The translations under genes were made by a program, and so were the position numbers. Of a DNA stretch of 46,522 nucleotides, positions 7,885 to 15,000 are shown one piece after another. Source of the DNA: Candidatus Mediterraneibacter quadrami (GTDB lineage Bacteria; Bacillota; Clostridia; Lachnospirales; Lachnospiraceae); NCBI GenBank assembly GCA_019120575.1, contig DWUU01000033.1, positions 1-46,522 on the forward strand, read 5' to 3'. Position 1 is the stretch's first letter; each line of letters opens with the position of its first letter. The notes below the pieces were generated by a model. It made no database searches. It saw nothing but the letters and a program-made list of their open reading frames with translations, and had not been told where the DNA came from.

Positions 7885-9285
7885 TTACCACTCAAATTTC
7901 TTCTCGAAATATGCCTTCAGATCTTCGATCTTGATCCGTTCCTGCTCCATTGTATCACGGTCGCGGACTGTCACAGCCCCGTCTTCTTCTGACTCGAAAT
8001 CGTAAGTCACGCAGAACGGTGTTCCGATCTCGTCCTGACGGCGGTACCGTTTTCCGATGTTTCCGCGGTCGTCATACTCGCAGTTGTAATACTTGCTCAG
8101 TTCTGCAAAGATCTTCTCCGCGCCTTCGTTCAGTTTCTTGGAAAGCGGCAGCACTCCGATCTTGACCGGTGCAAGCGCCGGATGGAAATGAAGCACGGTA
8201 CGCATATCCGGCTTTTCTTCTGTTCCGATGTTTTCCTCGTCGTATGCGCTGCACAGGAACGCCAGGACCATACGGTCGGCTCCCAGTGAAGGCTCGATAA
8301 CATACGGGATATATTTTTCATTGATCTCGTCGTCAAAATAAGTCAGATCCTGGCCGGATACGTTCTGATGCTGGGTCAGGTCGTAATCTGTACGGTCTGC
8401 GATGCCCCACAGCTCGCCCCATCCGAACGGGAAGAGGAATTCTACATCTGTGGTTGCTTTGCTGTAGAAGGAAAGTTCTTCCTTGTCATGATCACGGTAG
8501 CGCACCTCGTCTTCTTTGAGGCCGAGGGATGACAGCCAGTTCAGGCAGAAGCTCTTCCAGTAATCGAACCACTCCAGGTCTGTGTCCGGTTTACAGAAGA
8601 ATTCCAGCTCCATCTGCTCGAACTCTCTTGTACGGAATGTGAAGTTTCCGGGTGTGATCTCGTTCCGGAATGATTTTCCGATCTGCGCGATGCCGAACGG
8701 CAGTTTCTTTCTGGATGTACGCTGTACATTCTTGAAGTTTACAAAGATTCCCTGCGCGGTCTCCGGACGGAGATAAACGGTATTCTTCGCATCCTCGGTC
8801 ACGCCCTGGAATGTTTTGAACATCAGGTTAAACTGACGGATATCTGTGAAATTATGTTTGCCGCAGGTCGGGCACGGGATCTGGTGTTCCTCGATAAATG
8901 CCGTCATCTGCTCCTGTGACCAGCCGTCCACGGAGCCTTCCAGTGTGATGCCTTTTTCTTCACAGTAGTCTTCGATCAGCTTGTCAGCACGGAAACGCTC
9001 ATGACATTCTTTACAGTCCATCAGCGGATCGCTGAAGCCGCCCAGATGTCCGGACGCCACCCATGTCTGCGGGTTCATCAGGATCGCACAGTCAACGCCT
9101 ACATTGTACGGATTCTCCTGTACGAATTTCTTCCACCATGCTTTCTTTACATTGTTCTTCAGTTCCACACCGAGATTGCCGTAATCCCATGTGTTTGCAA
9201 GGCCGCCGTAGATCTCGGATCCCGGATAGACGAATCCTCTTGATTTGGCAAGGGCCACGATTTTATCCATTGTCTTTTCAACCAT
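7885..9285 (-). CDS. glyS: Glycine--tRNA ligase (single-chain, alpha2 type)
   Basis: Charges tRNA-Gly. A 466-residue class II synthetase of the eukaryote-like homodimeric type used by many Firmicutes. Seen: [20 protein letters not shown] at the N-terminus, a zinc ligand set CKECHERF...CPTCGKHNF, motif 2 in [20 protein letters not shown], and motif 3 in [18 protein letters not shown]. The open frame extends 41 codons upstream of the chosen ATG, but GAGGAA seven bases before 9285 and a promoter at 9325-9353, inside the longer frame, fix the start. It follows recO in the conserved recO-glyS order and would normally be followed by ppdK. Confidence 0.97.
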   Translation of the reverse strand: MVEKTMDKIVALAKSRGFVYPGSEIYGGLANTWDYGNLGVELKNNVKKAWWKKFVQENPYNVGVDCAILMNPQTWVASGHLGGFSDPLMDCKECHERFRADKLIEDYCEEKGITLEGSVDGWSQEQMTAFIEEHQIPCPTCGKHNFTDIRQFNLMFKTFQGVTEDAKNTVYLRPETAQGIFVNFKNVQRTSRKKLPFGIAQIGKSFRNEITPGNFTFRTREFEQMELEFFCKPDTDLEWFDYWKSFCLNWLSSLGLKEDEVRYRDHDKEELSFYSKATTDVEFLFPFGWGELWGIADRTDYDLTQHQNVSGQDLTYFDDEINEKYIPYVIEPSLGADRMVLAFLCSAYDEENIGTEEKPDMRTVLHFHPALAPVKIGVLPLSKKLNEGAEKIFAELSKYYNCEYDDRGNIGKRYRRQDEIGTPFCVTYDFESEEDGAVTVRDRDTMEQERIKIEDLKAYFEKKFEW

Positions 9286-9324
9286 AATTATGTTCCTCAC
9301 ATTTCTTTTTCTCAATCGGTACTT

Positions 9325-9353
9325 ATTATAACGGCTGCATCCATTTTTTTCAA
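9325..9353 (-). promoter_or_regulatory. Promoter of glyS
   Basis: Minus-strand TTGAAA (9348-9353), 17-base spacer, TATAAT (9325-9330). It would give a leader of about 35 bases. No T-box leader is visible in this short gap. Confidence 0.78.
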
Positions 9354-9411
9354 GGGAATGAGCGCAATGTTTCCCCTGCTGTACATGCGTCTCCGTGACT
9401 GCCCTCATCCG

Positions 9412-10152
9412 TCATGTCAGCGTCTCCAGGATCTCCAGCGATTTGAACCGCCTGTCCACGTATACTTCCATGAGCCGGTCCATCACTTTTTCCAGTTCGG
9501 CGAGCACATTTTCCGCCACAGTAAATGTATACAGTTTCACGACCGGCGTGGATTCTATGTACTGCATGCTGTATAGCGTGGAATTGTCAAGGATCATCCC
9601 GTCTATGACGTCCCCGCTGCACTCGCTGCAGACAAGGCCGCCCTTTGCCGGGCTGAATACGGCGGGCCGCTCCTTATCCCCGCAGATCACACACTGAAAT
9701 ACCTGGGGCGCCTGCCCGTTGACCGTCAGCGCTTTCAGTTCGAAGATCCGGCGCACGAGGCGGTTGGGGATATGGGGATTGATCAGCGCACGCATGGACT
9801 GATAAAGCAGCTTCAGCATTTCCCGCTCATCGGTATATTCCTTTGCATAATAATCGGCTACCTCGAGAAAATAAAATCCATAATAGGCGCCCACCACATC
9901 TTCCCGCAGCTCCGCGAAATAGTTGGTGATACTGGCCGACTGGATCGTATAGGAAGTCCGCCCCTCATACATGGTAAATTCACCGAACGCCAGCGGATTG
10001 ACCGCGCCGACAAGGGGGCTGTTCGGCCGCCTCGCACCGCGGGCAAACGCAGAGATCTTTCCCTGTTCTTTTGTCAGTATGACCACCCGCCGGTCATATT
10101 CCCCGATGGGCATGGTGGAGAGCACCATCCCTGTAAGTACGATCTGATTCAC
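9412..10152 (-). CDS. recO: DNA repair protein RecO
   Basis: RecFOR-pathway protein that anneals strands and loads RecA at gaps. The 246-residue product starts at a GTG (VNQIVLTGMVLSTMPIGEYD), the usual RecO N-terminal OB-fold start; GGAAAGGAA lies a few bases upstream. The Cys-x2-Cys pairs of the zinc finger are present in FQCVICGDKERPAVF and LVCSECSG. An ATG 19 codons upstream gives only a low-complexity extension that overlaps the yqzL-like frame, so I reject it. Length and domain order are normal. It is co-transcribed with the small upstream yqzL-like gene and precedes glyS. Confidence 0.95.
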   Translation of the reverse strand: MNQIVLTGMVLSTMPIGEYDRRVVILTKEQGKISAFARGARRPNSPLVGAVNPLAFGEFTMYEGRTSYTIQSASITNYFAELREDVVGAYYGFYFLEVADYYAKEYTDEREMLKLLYQSMRALINPHIPNRLVRRIFELKALTVNGQAPQVFQCVICGDKERPAVFSPAKGGLVCSECSGDVIDGMILDNSTLYSMQYIESTPVVKLYTFTVAENVLAELEKVMDRLMEVYVDRRFKSLEILETLT

Positions 10153-10288
10153 GCTGTTCCTTTCCGCAGGTTTCCCGGAAGATGCCGGTTTTTCCCGCAC
10201 TGCATTCACGGTCGGCCGTCATCCTGTAATTCAGGTAATCTTCGATCCTGCCGCTTGCCATAAACTGATTCCAGTATGTCTCTTTCAT
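10094..10288 (-). CDS. YqzL-like small protein upstream of recO
   Basis: A 64-codon frame starting MKETYWNQFMASGRIEDYLN, which resembles the short YqzL-type proteins that stand just before recO in many Firmicutes (pattern: aromatic-W..F...G.IE.YL.Y). A GAGGTGG ribosome binding site precedes the ATG. The last 20 or so codons overlap recO in another frame and look unconstrained. Function of the family is unknown. The fixed position next to recO supports that it is a real gene. Confidence 0.65.
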   Translation of the reverse strand: MKETYWNQFMASGRIEDYLNYRMTADRECSAGKTGIFRETCGKEQRESDRTYRDGALHHAHRGI

Positions 10289-10345
10289 CGGTCCACCTCG
10301 TCTTATGTGATAAGATTAGGTTTCCCGGCTCATAAAAACACTATA

Positions 10346-10429
10346 CCCCGCAAAAAATACCAGGACTTTTTGCAGGGTAAAGCCTTGACAGTCCATTCAC
10401 ATTATAATGAATTTCCTGCCCGATATCAA
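10346..10429 (-). promoter_or_regulatory. Promoter and hairpin leader of the yqzL-recO genes
   Basis: Minus-strand TTGATA (10424-10429), exactly 17 bases, then TATAAT (10401-10406). The roughly 100-base leader contains a stem: CCCTGCAAAAA (10367-10377) pairs with TTTTTGCGGGG (10346-10356) with one G-U pair and a 10-base loop. The promoter stands right after the DUF134-NifX gene, which explains how recO is expressed after being separated from era. Confidence 0.65.
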
Positions 10430-10448
10430 TTTATTTTAGCGGCAGTTT

Positions 10449-11291
10449 CTAGTGGCAGCTTCCGTTTCCGCCACAGCCGTGTTTGTTCTCACCACAGTGT
10501 CCGCCATGATGCCCTTCTCCGTGATGATGCCCCTCACCGTGGTGGCTGCACCGGACATCCGGGTTATAGGACAGATTTCCTGCAAGGAACGCTTTTACCG
10601 CCTCGTCCGCATTTCCGGAAACGCCGCCGTACAGATCGATCCCGGCGTCCGAAAGGGCATTTTTCGCGCCCATGCCGATGCCGCCGCAGATCAGCGCATC
10701 CACACTCATGTCTGTCAGAAAACCTGCCAGCGCGCCGTGGCCGCTCCCGTTCGTGTCAACGACCTGTTCTTTCGCGATCTGCCCGTTCTCCACATCGTAG
10801 ACTTTAAACTGCTCCGTATGTCCGAAATGCTGAAATACTTCTCCGTTTTCAAATGTTACTGCGATCCTCATTGCATGTTCCCCTTTCTCTGCTATATCCG
10901 GACGGCGCTCCGGAGCCGTTCCTGGTTCCCGCGCTTCTGTGCTTTCCGGGAACGCGCCTGTGCCCCGCCGGCATTTTTTCCGGCAGAAATGAACAGCGGA
11001 ACCGTCGCACAGGCGGTAGCTGCCTCCCGATATCTCCATGGGCCTGCCGTTCACGATGCAGTCCGCGATCTTCTCACGTGCAGATTCATAGATCTCCGTC
11101 ACCGTTGTCCGGGAAATATCCATCTGCTTCGCACACTGTTCGTGGGTCAGCTTCTCCAGATCGATCAGCCGGATCACTTCATATTCTTCCACCGCCAGCG
11201 TCACACGCCCTCCGCAGGGAATGCCGTCCGGCGCGAAACTTGAATAATCCGGTTCCGTGCAGACCCTTCTGCATCTTCTCGGTCTTGCCAT
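10449..11291 (-). CDS. DUF134 DNA-binding domain fused to NifX/NifB-type cofactor-binding domain
   Basis: A 280-residue two-domain protein. Residues 1-105 are a DUF134 helix-turn-helix domain (MARPRRCRRVCTEPD, then VEEYEVIRLIDLEKLTHEQC and SRTTVTEIYESAREKIAD) with a Cys-rich region CRKKC. A proline-rich linker leads to a dinitrogenase iron-molybdenum cofactor domain from about residue 141 (MRIAVTFENGEVFQHFGHTE ... ALICGGIGMGAKNAL). The last 35 residues are a His/Gly-rich metal-binding tail (SHHGEGHHHGEGHHGGHCG). Such fusions occur in anaerobes and are thought to sense or handle metals or iron-sulfur clusters; no target is proven. A near-perfect palindrome lies just upstream, suggesting autoregulation. 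Confidence 0.9.
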   Translation of the reverse strand: MARPRRCRRVCTEPDYSSFAPDGIPCGGRVTLAVEEYEVIRLIDLEKLTHEQCAKQMDISRTTVTEIYESAREKIADCIVNGRPMEISGGSYRLCDGSAVHFCRKKCRRGTGAFPESTEAREPGTAPERRPDIAEKGEHAMRIAVTFENGEVFQHFGHTEQFKVYDVENGQIAKEQVVDTNGSGHGALAGFLTDMSVDALICGGIGMGAKNALSDAGIDLYGGVSGNADEAVKAFLAGNLSYNPDVRCSHHGEGHHHGEGHHGGHCGENKHGCGGNGSCH

Positions 11292-11308
11292 AGAGACACC
11301 TCCGTTTC

Positions 11309-11330
11309 ATTTCCGTCATATGTCGGAAAT
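11309..11330. promoter_or_regulatory. Candidate operator of the DUF134 regulator
   Basis: A 22-bp palindrome matching at 20 of 22 positions (ATTTCCG, 8 central bases, CGGAAAT). It lies between a -10-like TATATT (minus strand, 11331-11336) and the ribosome binding site of the DUF134-NifX gene, the expected place for a repressor site. Confidence 0.5.
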
Positions 11331-11345
11331 AATATAACACATCTC

Positions 11346-12305
11346 TCACAGAAATACAAGTCCCACCTGTCCCAGTACATTCCCAATATCCCCGTCAATA
11401 CACACTGATCGCCCCGCGATCTCTTCCGGCGCATACGCCTCCCCATAATTGATGCAGGCATACACAGCCCCCGGGTTCCGGTATGTCATCTGCCAGAATG
11501 GATACTTAATGATGCCCGGCGTATTCATTCCCACCCCCAGCTCCAGGAACAGGATCCGCTTTCCCTCATGTTCTCTCAAAAATCGCTCATACCGTCCTGC
11601 CGCCTGGTGCCAGCCCGCATCCTGAACGAACGTATCGTCCGCCCGGAGATTCATGCTCATCGGCGCCCCGCATTCCGGACAGCGGGGGATAAGTTCCGAA
11701 GGGATCATCATTTCCGGCCGCCTTCCTTCCGGCAGGCTTAAGCCCCCGTCCGCTCCGGTCACATACCCCTGGGCCAGCACCATCCTGCGGACTGTTTCCC
11801 CATTATCATAAGTCGCCTGGTGGCACGGCCTGCTGCACTGAAAGAGGCCGTAATCGCCCTGGGTATAAAAAAGCCGGCGCTTATCAAATCCGGCTTTCTG
11901 AAAACAGTGATCCACATTCGTCGTCAGCACAAAATAGTCTTTGTCTTTCACCAGTCTGTACAGTTTTTCATAGACCGGTCCGGGCGGGTCCATATACCGG
12001 TTGATCCAGATATACCGGCTCCAGTACGCCCAGTATTCTTCCAGTGTGCCATACGGATAAAAACCGCCGGAATACATATCCCGAAATCCATATTTCCCCC
12101 GGAAATCCGCAAAATATTTTTCAAACCTCTCACCGGTGTAAATCATCCCTGCCGAGGTGGAAAGTCCCGCACCGGCTCCGATCACAACCGCGTCCGCCCC
12201 TGTGAGCAGGTTCCGTAGCCGCCCGGCCGGCGTCCGTTCTTTCGTATTCTTATCCGTTCCCGAGGAGTTCCCGGTAGATGCGAAGATCTTCGTCTTTGAA
12301 AACAT
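11346..12305 (-). CDS. SirTM-class sirtuin (protein ADP-ribosyltransferase)
   Basis: A 319-residue class M sirtuin. The NAD-binding loop is GAGAGLSTSAGM (residues 43-54) and the catalytic-core Asn lies in LTTNVDHCF (Asn130). The position of the classical deacetylase His is Gln149 in FYTQGDYG, as in characterised SirTM enzymes that transfer ADP-ribose rather than deacetylate. Zinc ligands are C157/C161 and C208/C211. The ATG lies inside the upstream macrodomain gene (56-bp overlap) and follows a near-perfect GGAGGTGAT ribosome binding site, so translation is coupled. Known SirTM enzymes modify a lipoylated GcvH-like carrier; neither that carrier nor its lipoate ligase is in this window. Confidence 0.9.
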   Translation of the reverse strand: MFSKTKIFASTGNSSGTDKNTKERTPAGRLRNLLTGADAVVIGAGAGLSTSAGMIYTGERFEKYFADFRGKYGFRDMYSGGFYPYGTLEEYWAYWSRYIWINRYMDPPGPVYEKLYRLVKDKDYFVLTTNVDHCFQKAGFDKRRLFYTQGDYGLFQCSRPCHQATYDNGETVRRMVLAQGYVTGADGGLSLPEGRRPEMMIPSELIPRCPECGAPMSMNLRADDTFVQDAGWHQAAGRYERFLREHEGKRILFLELGVGMNTPGIIKYPFWQMTYRNPGAVYACINYGEAYAPEEIAGRSVCIDGDIGNVLGQVGLVFL

Positions 12306-13062
12306 TGAATATCACCTCCAGCTTCCCGGCATCCGGGCCTGCCGCTGCGGTCCGGTCCCGGAACTCCCGCACGGTCCGCACTGCGATCTCAGCGGCCCGC
12401 CGGTTCGGAAAATGGAATTCTCCTGTGGAAATGCAGCAGAAGGCCAGGCTTCCCAGATGGTTTTCTGCGGCAAGTTCCAGACAGGACCGGTAACAGGACT
12501 CCAGCAGTTCCTCATCCTTTTTCGTTACCCGGCCGCCCACGACCGGCCCTACCGTGTGAAGCACATACCGGCAGGGCAGATTGAACGCCGGGGTGATCTT
12601 CGCCCGCCCGGTCTCCTCCTCATGTCCCCGGACCCGCATCCGCTCCGCACAGGCGGCGCGAAGCTGCACGCCCGCGTAAGTATGGATCGCATTATCGATA
12701 CAGCCGTGGCAGGGCACAAAGCAGCCCAGCAGCCGGCTGTTCGCCGCATTTACGATGGCATCGCATTTCAACGTCGTAATATCCCCCTGCCACAGATAAA
12801 TCCCGTCTTCCGCCGGGGTAAGTTCCGCGATGTCCGTGATCCCTTTCTGCCGGGTCTCTTCCTGCAGATACGCATCCTGGATCTCCAGGAATTCTCCTGA
12901 GACCGGACGGGGCGGACGGATATTGAACAGCGAACGGAGCAGACGCTTCTGCGCCTGCTCATCCGTCGGAATATCCGGGGTTTCATACCACTGTCCGCCG
13001 TATTCTTTCTGTTCATTTAAAAGTTCGTTTATCAGGTATATCCGCCGTTCTTTCTGTGTCAT
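12250..13062 (-). CDS. Zinc-containing macrodomain protein (ADP-ribosyl hydrolase)
   Basis: A 270-residue protein with a 60-residue helical N-terminal extension followed by a macrodomain. Visible are GDITTLKCDAIVNAANSRLL (residues 93-112), the zinc-binding loop GCFVPCHGCIDNAIH (113-127), and VLHTVGPVVGG and CCISTGEFHFPNRRAA for the ADP-ribose pocket. SirTM-linked macrodomains with this Cys/His loop remove mono-ADP-ribose added by the partner sirtuin. It starts four bases after the end of the NAD(P)-binding reading frame and overlaps the SirTM gene by 56 bp, making a tight writer/eraser pair. The AAGGAAATAAAG ribosome binding site supports the start at 13062. Confidence 0.93.
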   Translation of the reverse strand: MTQKERRIYLINELLNEQKEYGGQWYETPDIPTDEQAQKRLLRSLFNIRPPRPVSGEFLEIQDAYLQEETRQKGITDIAELTPAEDGIYLWQGDITTLKCDAIVNAANSRLLGCFVPCHGCIDNAIHTYAGVQLRAACAERMRVRGHEEETGRAKITPAFNLPCRYVLHTVGPVVGGRVTKKDEELLESCYRSCLELAAENHLGSLAFCCISTGEFHFPNRRAAEIAVRTVREFRDRTAAAGPDAGKLEVIFNVFKDEDLRIYRELLGNG

Positions 13063-13066
13063 ATCT

Positions 13067-13533
13067 TTATTTCCTTACTACACTGATCCGCTCGCGGAAA
13101 TGTTTCCCATTTACCGCCTCATCAACCACGGCAATGGCATAATCCGCATAGCTGATCACACTCTCGCCCCGCTCATTGAGGGTCAGTTCCTCACCGCCCA
13201 GGATGTAGGCTCCGGATCCACATAGAGGCTTCCTGCGCCGCCCACGATCAGGAGACGGGTGTCCGTGCCCGAAAGGATGTCGCACAGATGTTTCAGCGAA
13301 GTGCTGTGCTGCGGAAGCGTCTCCTCCGTCCATGCGCCGAATGCATCCACGACCACATCGAATCCTGCCAGATCCTTTTCCGTCAGATCATAAAGATCTT
13401 TCAGGATCACTTTTTCCGCTGACGTCCGATTATCTCCGCGCACAACTGCGGTTACGTACAGCCCGCGCTCTGCCGCTTCCCTGACGATCCGTTTTCCTGC
13501 TTTCCCGTTTGCACATACAACTGCTATTTTCAT
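13067..13533 (-). pseudogene. NAD(P)-binding (NmrA/YwnB-like) oxidoreductase with internal deletion and frameshift
   Basis: The N-terminal part reads MKIAVVCANGKAGKRIVREA with the dinucleotide GxxGxxG region and continues to LIVGGAGSLYVDPE. The C-terminal part, in another frame, reads GAYILGGEELTLN through ISYADYAIAVVDEA to RISVVRK. Full-length relatives are about 210 residues and have some 50-60 residues between these blocks; here they are missing and the frame is broken at about 13206-13215. The junction contains CCGGAGC, which plausibly was a short direct repeat at both deletion ends. A good AGGAGG ribosome binding site and a -10 (TATAAT, minus strand, 13632-13637) remain. It is divergent from the hxlR-like gene and heads the macro-SirTM operon. 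Confidence 0.8.
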
Positions 13534-13752
13534 GATAATCTTCCTCCTGTACTGATTCAATATTATTTAACAGATTATTTCCTGTCGTTCATCAGGGTCT
13601 TGAAACGGCCGTTTTCTCAACTCCTGGCTTTATTATAGATGTAGCAGGAAGCATCGTAAAGTACGCACAAAAATGTGGCATAGTAACCGGGAGGTAACTT
13701 TACAGATCCCGAAAATACGAATACAATAAGGTCATATAAAGGAGAAAAAAAT
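13534..13752. promoter_or_regulatory. Divergent promoter region of the HxlR/oxidoreductase pair
   Basis: For the plus strand, TACAAT at about 13723 and an AAAGGAG ribosome binding site precede the hxlR-like start. For the minus strand, TATAAT (13632-13637) precedes the oxidoreductase. Between them stands the direct repeat AGTAACCGGG / AGGTAAC (about 13682-13698), a candidate binding site for the HxlR-type regulator. Confidence 0.5.
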
Positions 13753-14028
13753 ATGTCAGACTATACAGAAAAGAAAACACTCCCGGCATGCCCGGTGGAA
13801 ACCACACTCACCCTCATCGGAGATAAATGGAAAGTACTGACCGCCCAGCTGCGCGATATGGAGCGCGACGGGCTTGTCAGCCGCAAAGTTTATCCGGAAG
13901 TACCCCCGAAAGTGGAGTACGCTCTCACAGAACTCGGCATGAGCCTGAAGCCCATCCTCGACGCCCTCTGGAACTGGGGCGAGGATTACAAGTCCAAAGT
14001 CTCATCTGATGAAGAGAACCGCCCCTGA
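13753..14028 (+). pseudogene. HxlR-family regulator with in-frame internal deletion
   Basis: A 91-codon frame in which the two ends are a normal HxlR regulator: MSDYTEKKTLPACPVETTLT with the conserved redox-type Cys13, and DMERDGLVSRKVYPEVPPKV ... LKPILDALWNWGEDYK. The middle reads IGDKWKVLTAQLRDM: the roughly 27 residues that normally lie between the two KVL motifs (rest of helix 2 and the start of the recognition helix) are absent. The loss is in frame and fits a deletion between two AAAGTACTG copies. The DNA-binding fold should be lost, so I call it a pseudogene, although a short product could still be made. It is divergent from the similarly damaged oxidoreductase. Confidence 0.75.
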
Positions 14029-14033
14029 GAGAT

Positions 14034-14930
14034 TTACTCCTCATCCCGGTAGCCGAAGTTCTTCATCATATAGTCGCTGTCCCGCCAGTTCTTCTGCACC
14101 TTCACCCACAGCTTCAGGTTCACTTTGCAGTCCAGCATCCGCTCGATCTCATACCGGGCCGTGCTGCCGATCTTCTTGAGCATGCTGCCCTGTTTTCCGA
14201 TGATGATCCCTTTGTGGGAATCCCGCTCACAGATGATGGTCGCGTCAATGTGCATGACTTTGCGCTCCATTTTCATGCGGTCAATGGCCACCGCAATGCC
14301 GTGCGGGATCTCTTCGTTCAGGCAGTGCAGCGCCTTCTCCCGGATCAGCTCCGCCACAATCTGGCGCTCCGGCTGGTCCGTCACCGTATCCTCGTCATAA
14401 AACTGCGGCCCGTAAGGGAGATATTTCAGAATCACCTTTACAAGCTCATCCGTATTGTCCCCGCTCCTTGCAGACACCGGCACAATATCCGCGAAATCAT
14501 ATTCCTTCCGGTATGTATCAATGGCCGGGAGCAATTCCTCTTTCTTCACCATATCAATCTTATTGATCACCAGAATGACCGGCGTCTTCACTTTCTTCAG
14601 CTGGTCAAGGATGTGCCGTTCCCCCGCTCCGATAAACGTGGAGGGCTCCACCAGCCAGAGCACCACGTCCACCTCATTGAGCGACCGCTCCGCCACATGG
14701 ACCATATACTCGCCCAGCCTGTTCTTTGCCTTGTGGATGCCCGGCGTGTCGACGAAAACGATCTGGCCGTCCTCCGTCGTCAGCACCGTCTGGATCCGGT
14801 TTCTCGTCGTCTGCGGCTTATTGGATGTGATCGCGATCTTCTGTCCGATCAGCCGGTTCATCAGGGTGGATTTTCCTACATTCGGCCTGCCGATCAGCGT
14901 GGCAAAGCCGGATTTAAAATTATCATTCAT
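14034..14930 (-). CDS. era: GTPase Era
   Basis: Essential ribosome-associated GTPase acting in 16S rRNA maturation. The 298-residue protein has G1 GRPNVGKSTLMN, G3 DTPGIHKAKN, G4 NKID, and a C-terminal KH domain (ERDSHKGIIIGKQGSMLKKI). The start MNDNFKSGFATLIG at 14930 is preceded by AGG in the leader; the frame stays open upstream only because the REP palindrome at 14948-14980 happens to be readable, so I exclude those codons. It follows the M16 peptidase gene and would in relatives be followed by yqzL/recO; here the SirTM/DUF134 insert intervenes. Confidence 0.97.
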   Translation of the reverse strand: MNDNFKSGFATLIGRPNVGKSTLMNRLIGQKIAITSNKPQTTRNRIQTVLTTEDGQIVFVDTPGIHKAKNRLGEYMVHVAERSLNEVDVVLWLVEPSTFIGAGERHILDQLKKVKTPVILVINKIDMVKKEELLPAIDTYRKEYDFADIVPVSARSGDNTDELVKVILKYLPYGPQFYDEDTVTDQPERQIVAELIREKALHCLNEEIPHGIAVAIDRMKMERKVMHIDATIICERDSHKGIIIGKQGSMLKKIGSTARYEIERMLDCKVNLKLWVKVQKNWRDSDYMMKNFGYRDEE

Positions 14931-14947
14931 GTCAAATACCTCGGTTT

Positions 14948-14980
14948 GGGACGTAGTAAAATTGAATTTTACTACGTCCC
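14948..14980. repeat. REP-like palindrome, copy 3 (33 bp, perfect)
   Basis: Identical to copy 2 and to the core of copy 1. It occupies the gap between the M16 peptidase stop (15001) and the era ribosome binding site, about 18 bp upstream of the era start, and lies 7 kb from the transposase gene. Confidence 0.97.
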
Positions 14981-15000
14981 GGTTCACAATTTTTTCACAT

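Noticed and set aside
10385-10406. Plus-strand promoter TTGACA..TATAAT
   Set aside because: The spacer is only 12 bases and no plus-strand gene follows; the minus-strand promoter through the same palindromic -10 is far better.
14931-14987. N-terminal extension of Era
   Set aside because: The extra codons are translated REP palindrome; the conserved Era start and ribosome binding site lie downstream.
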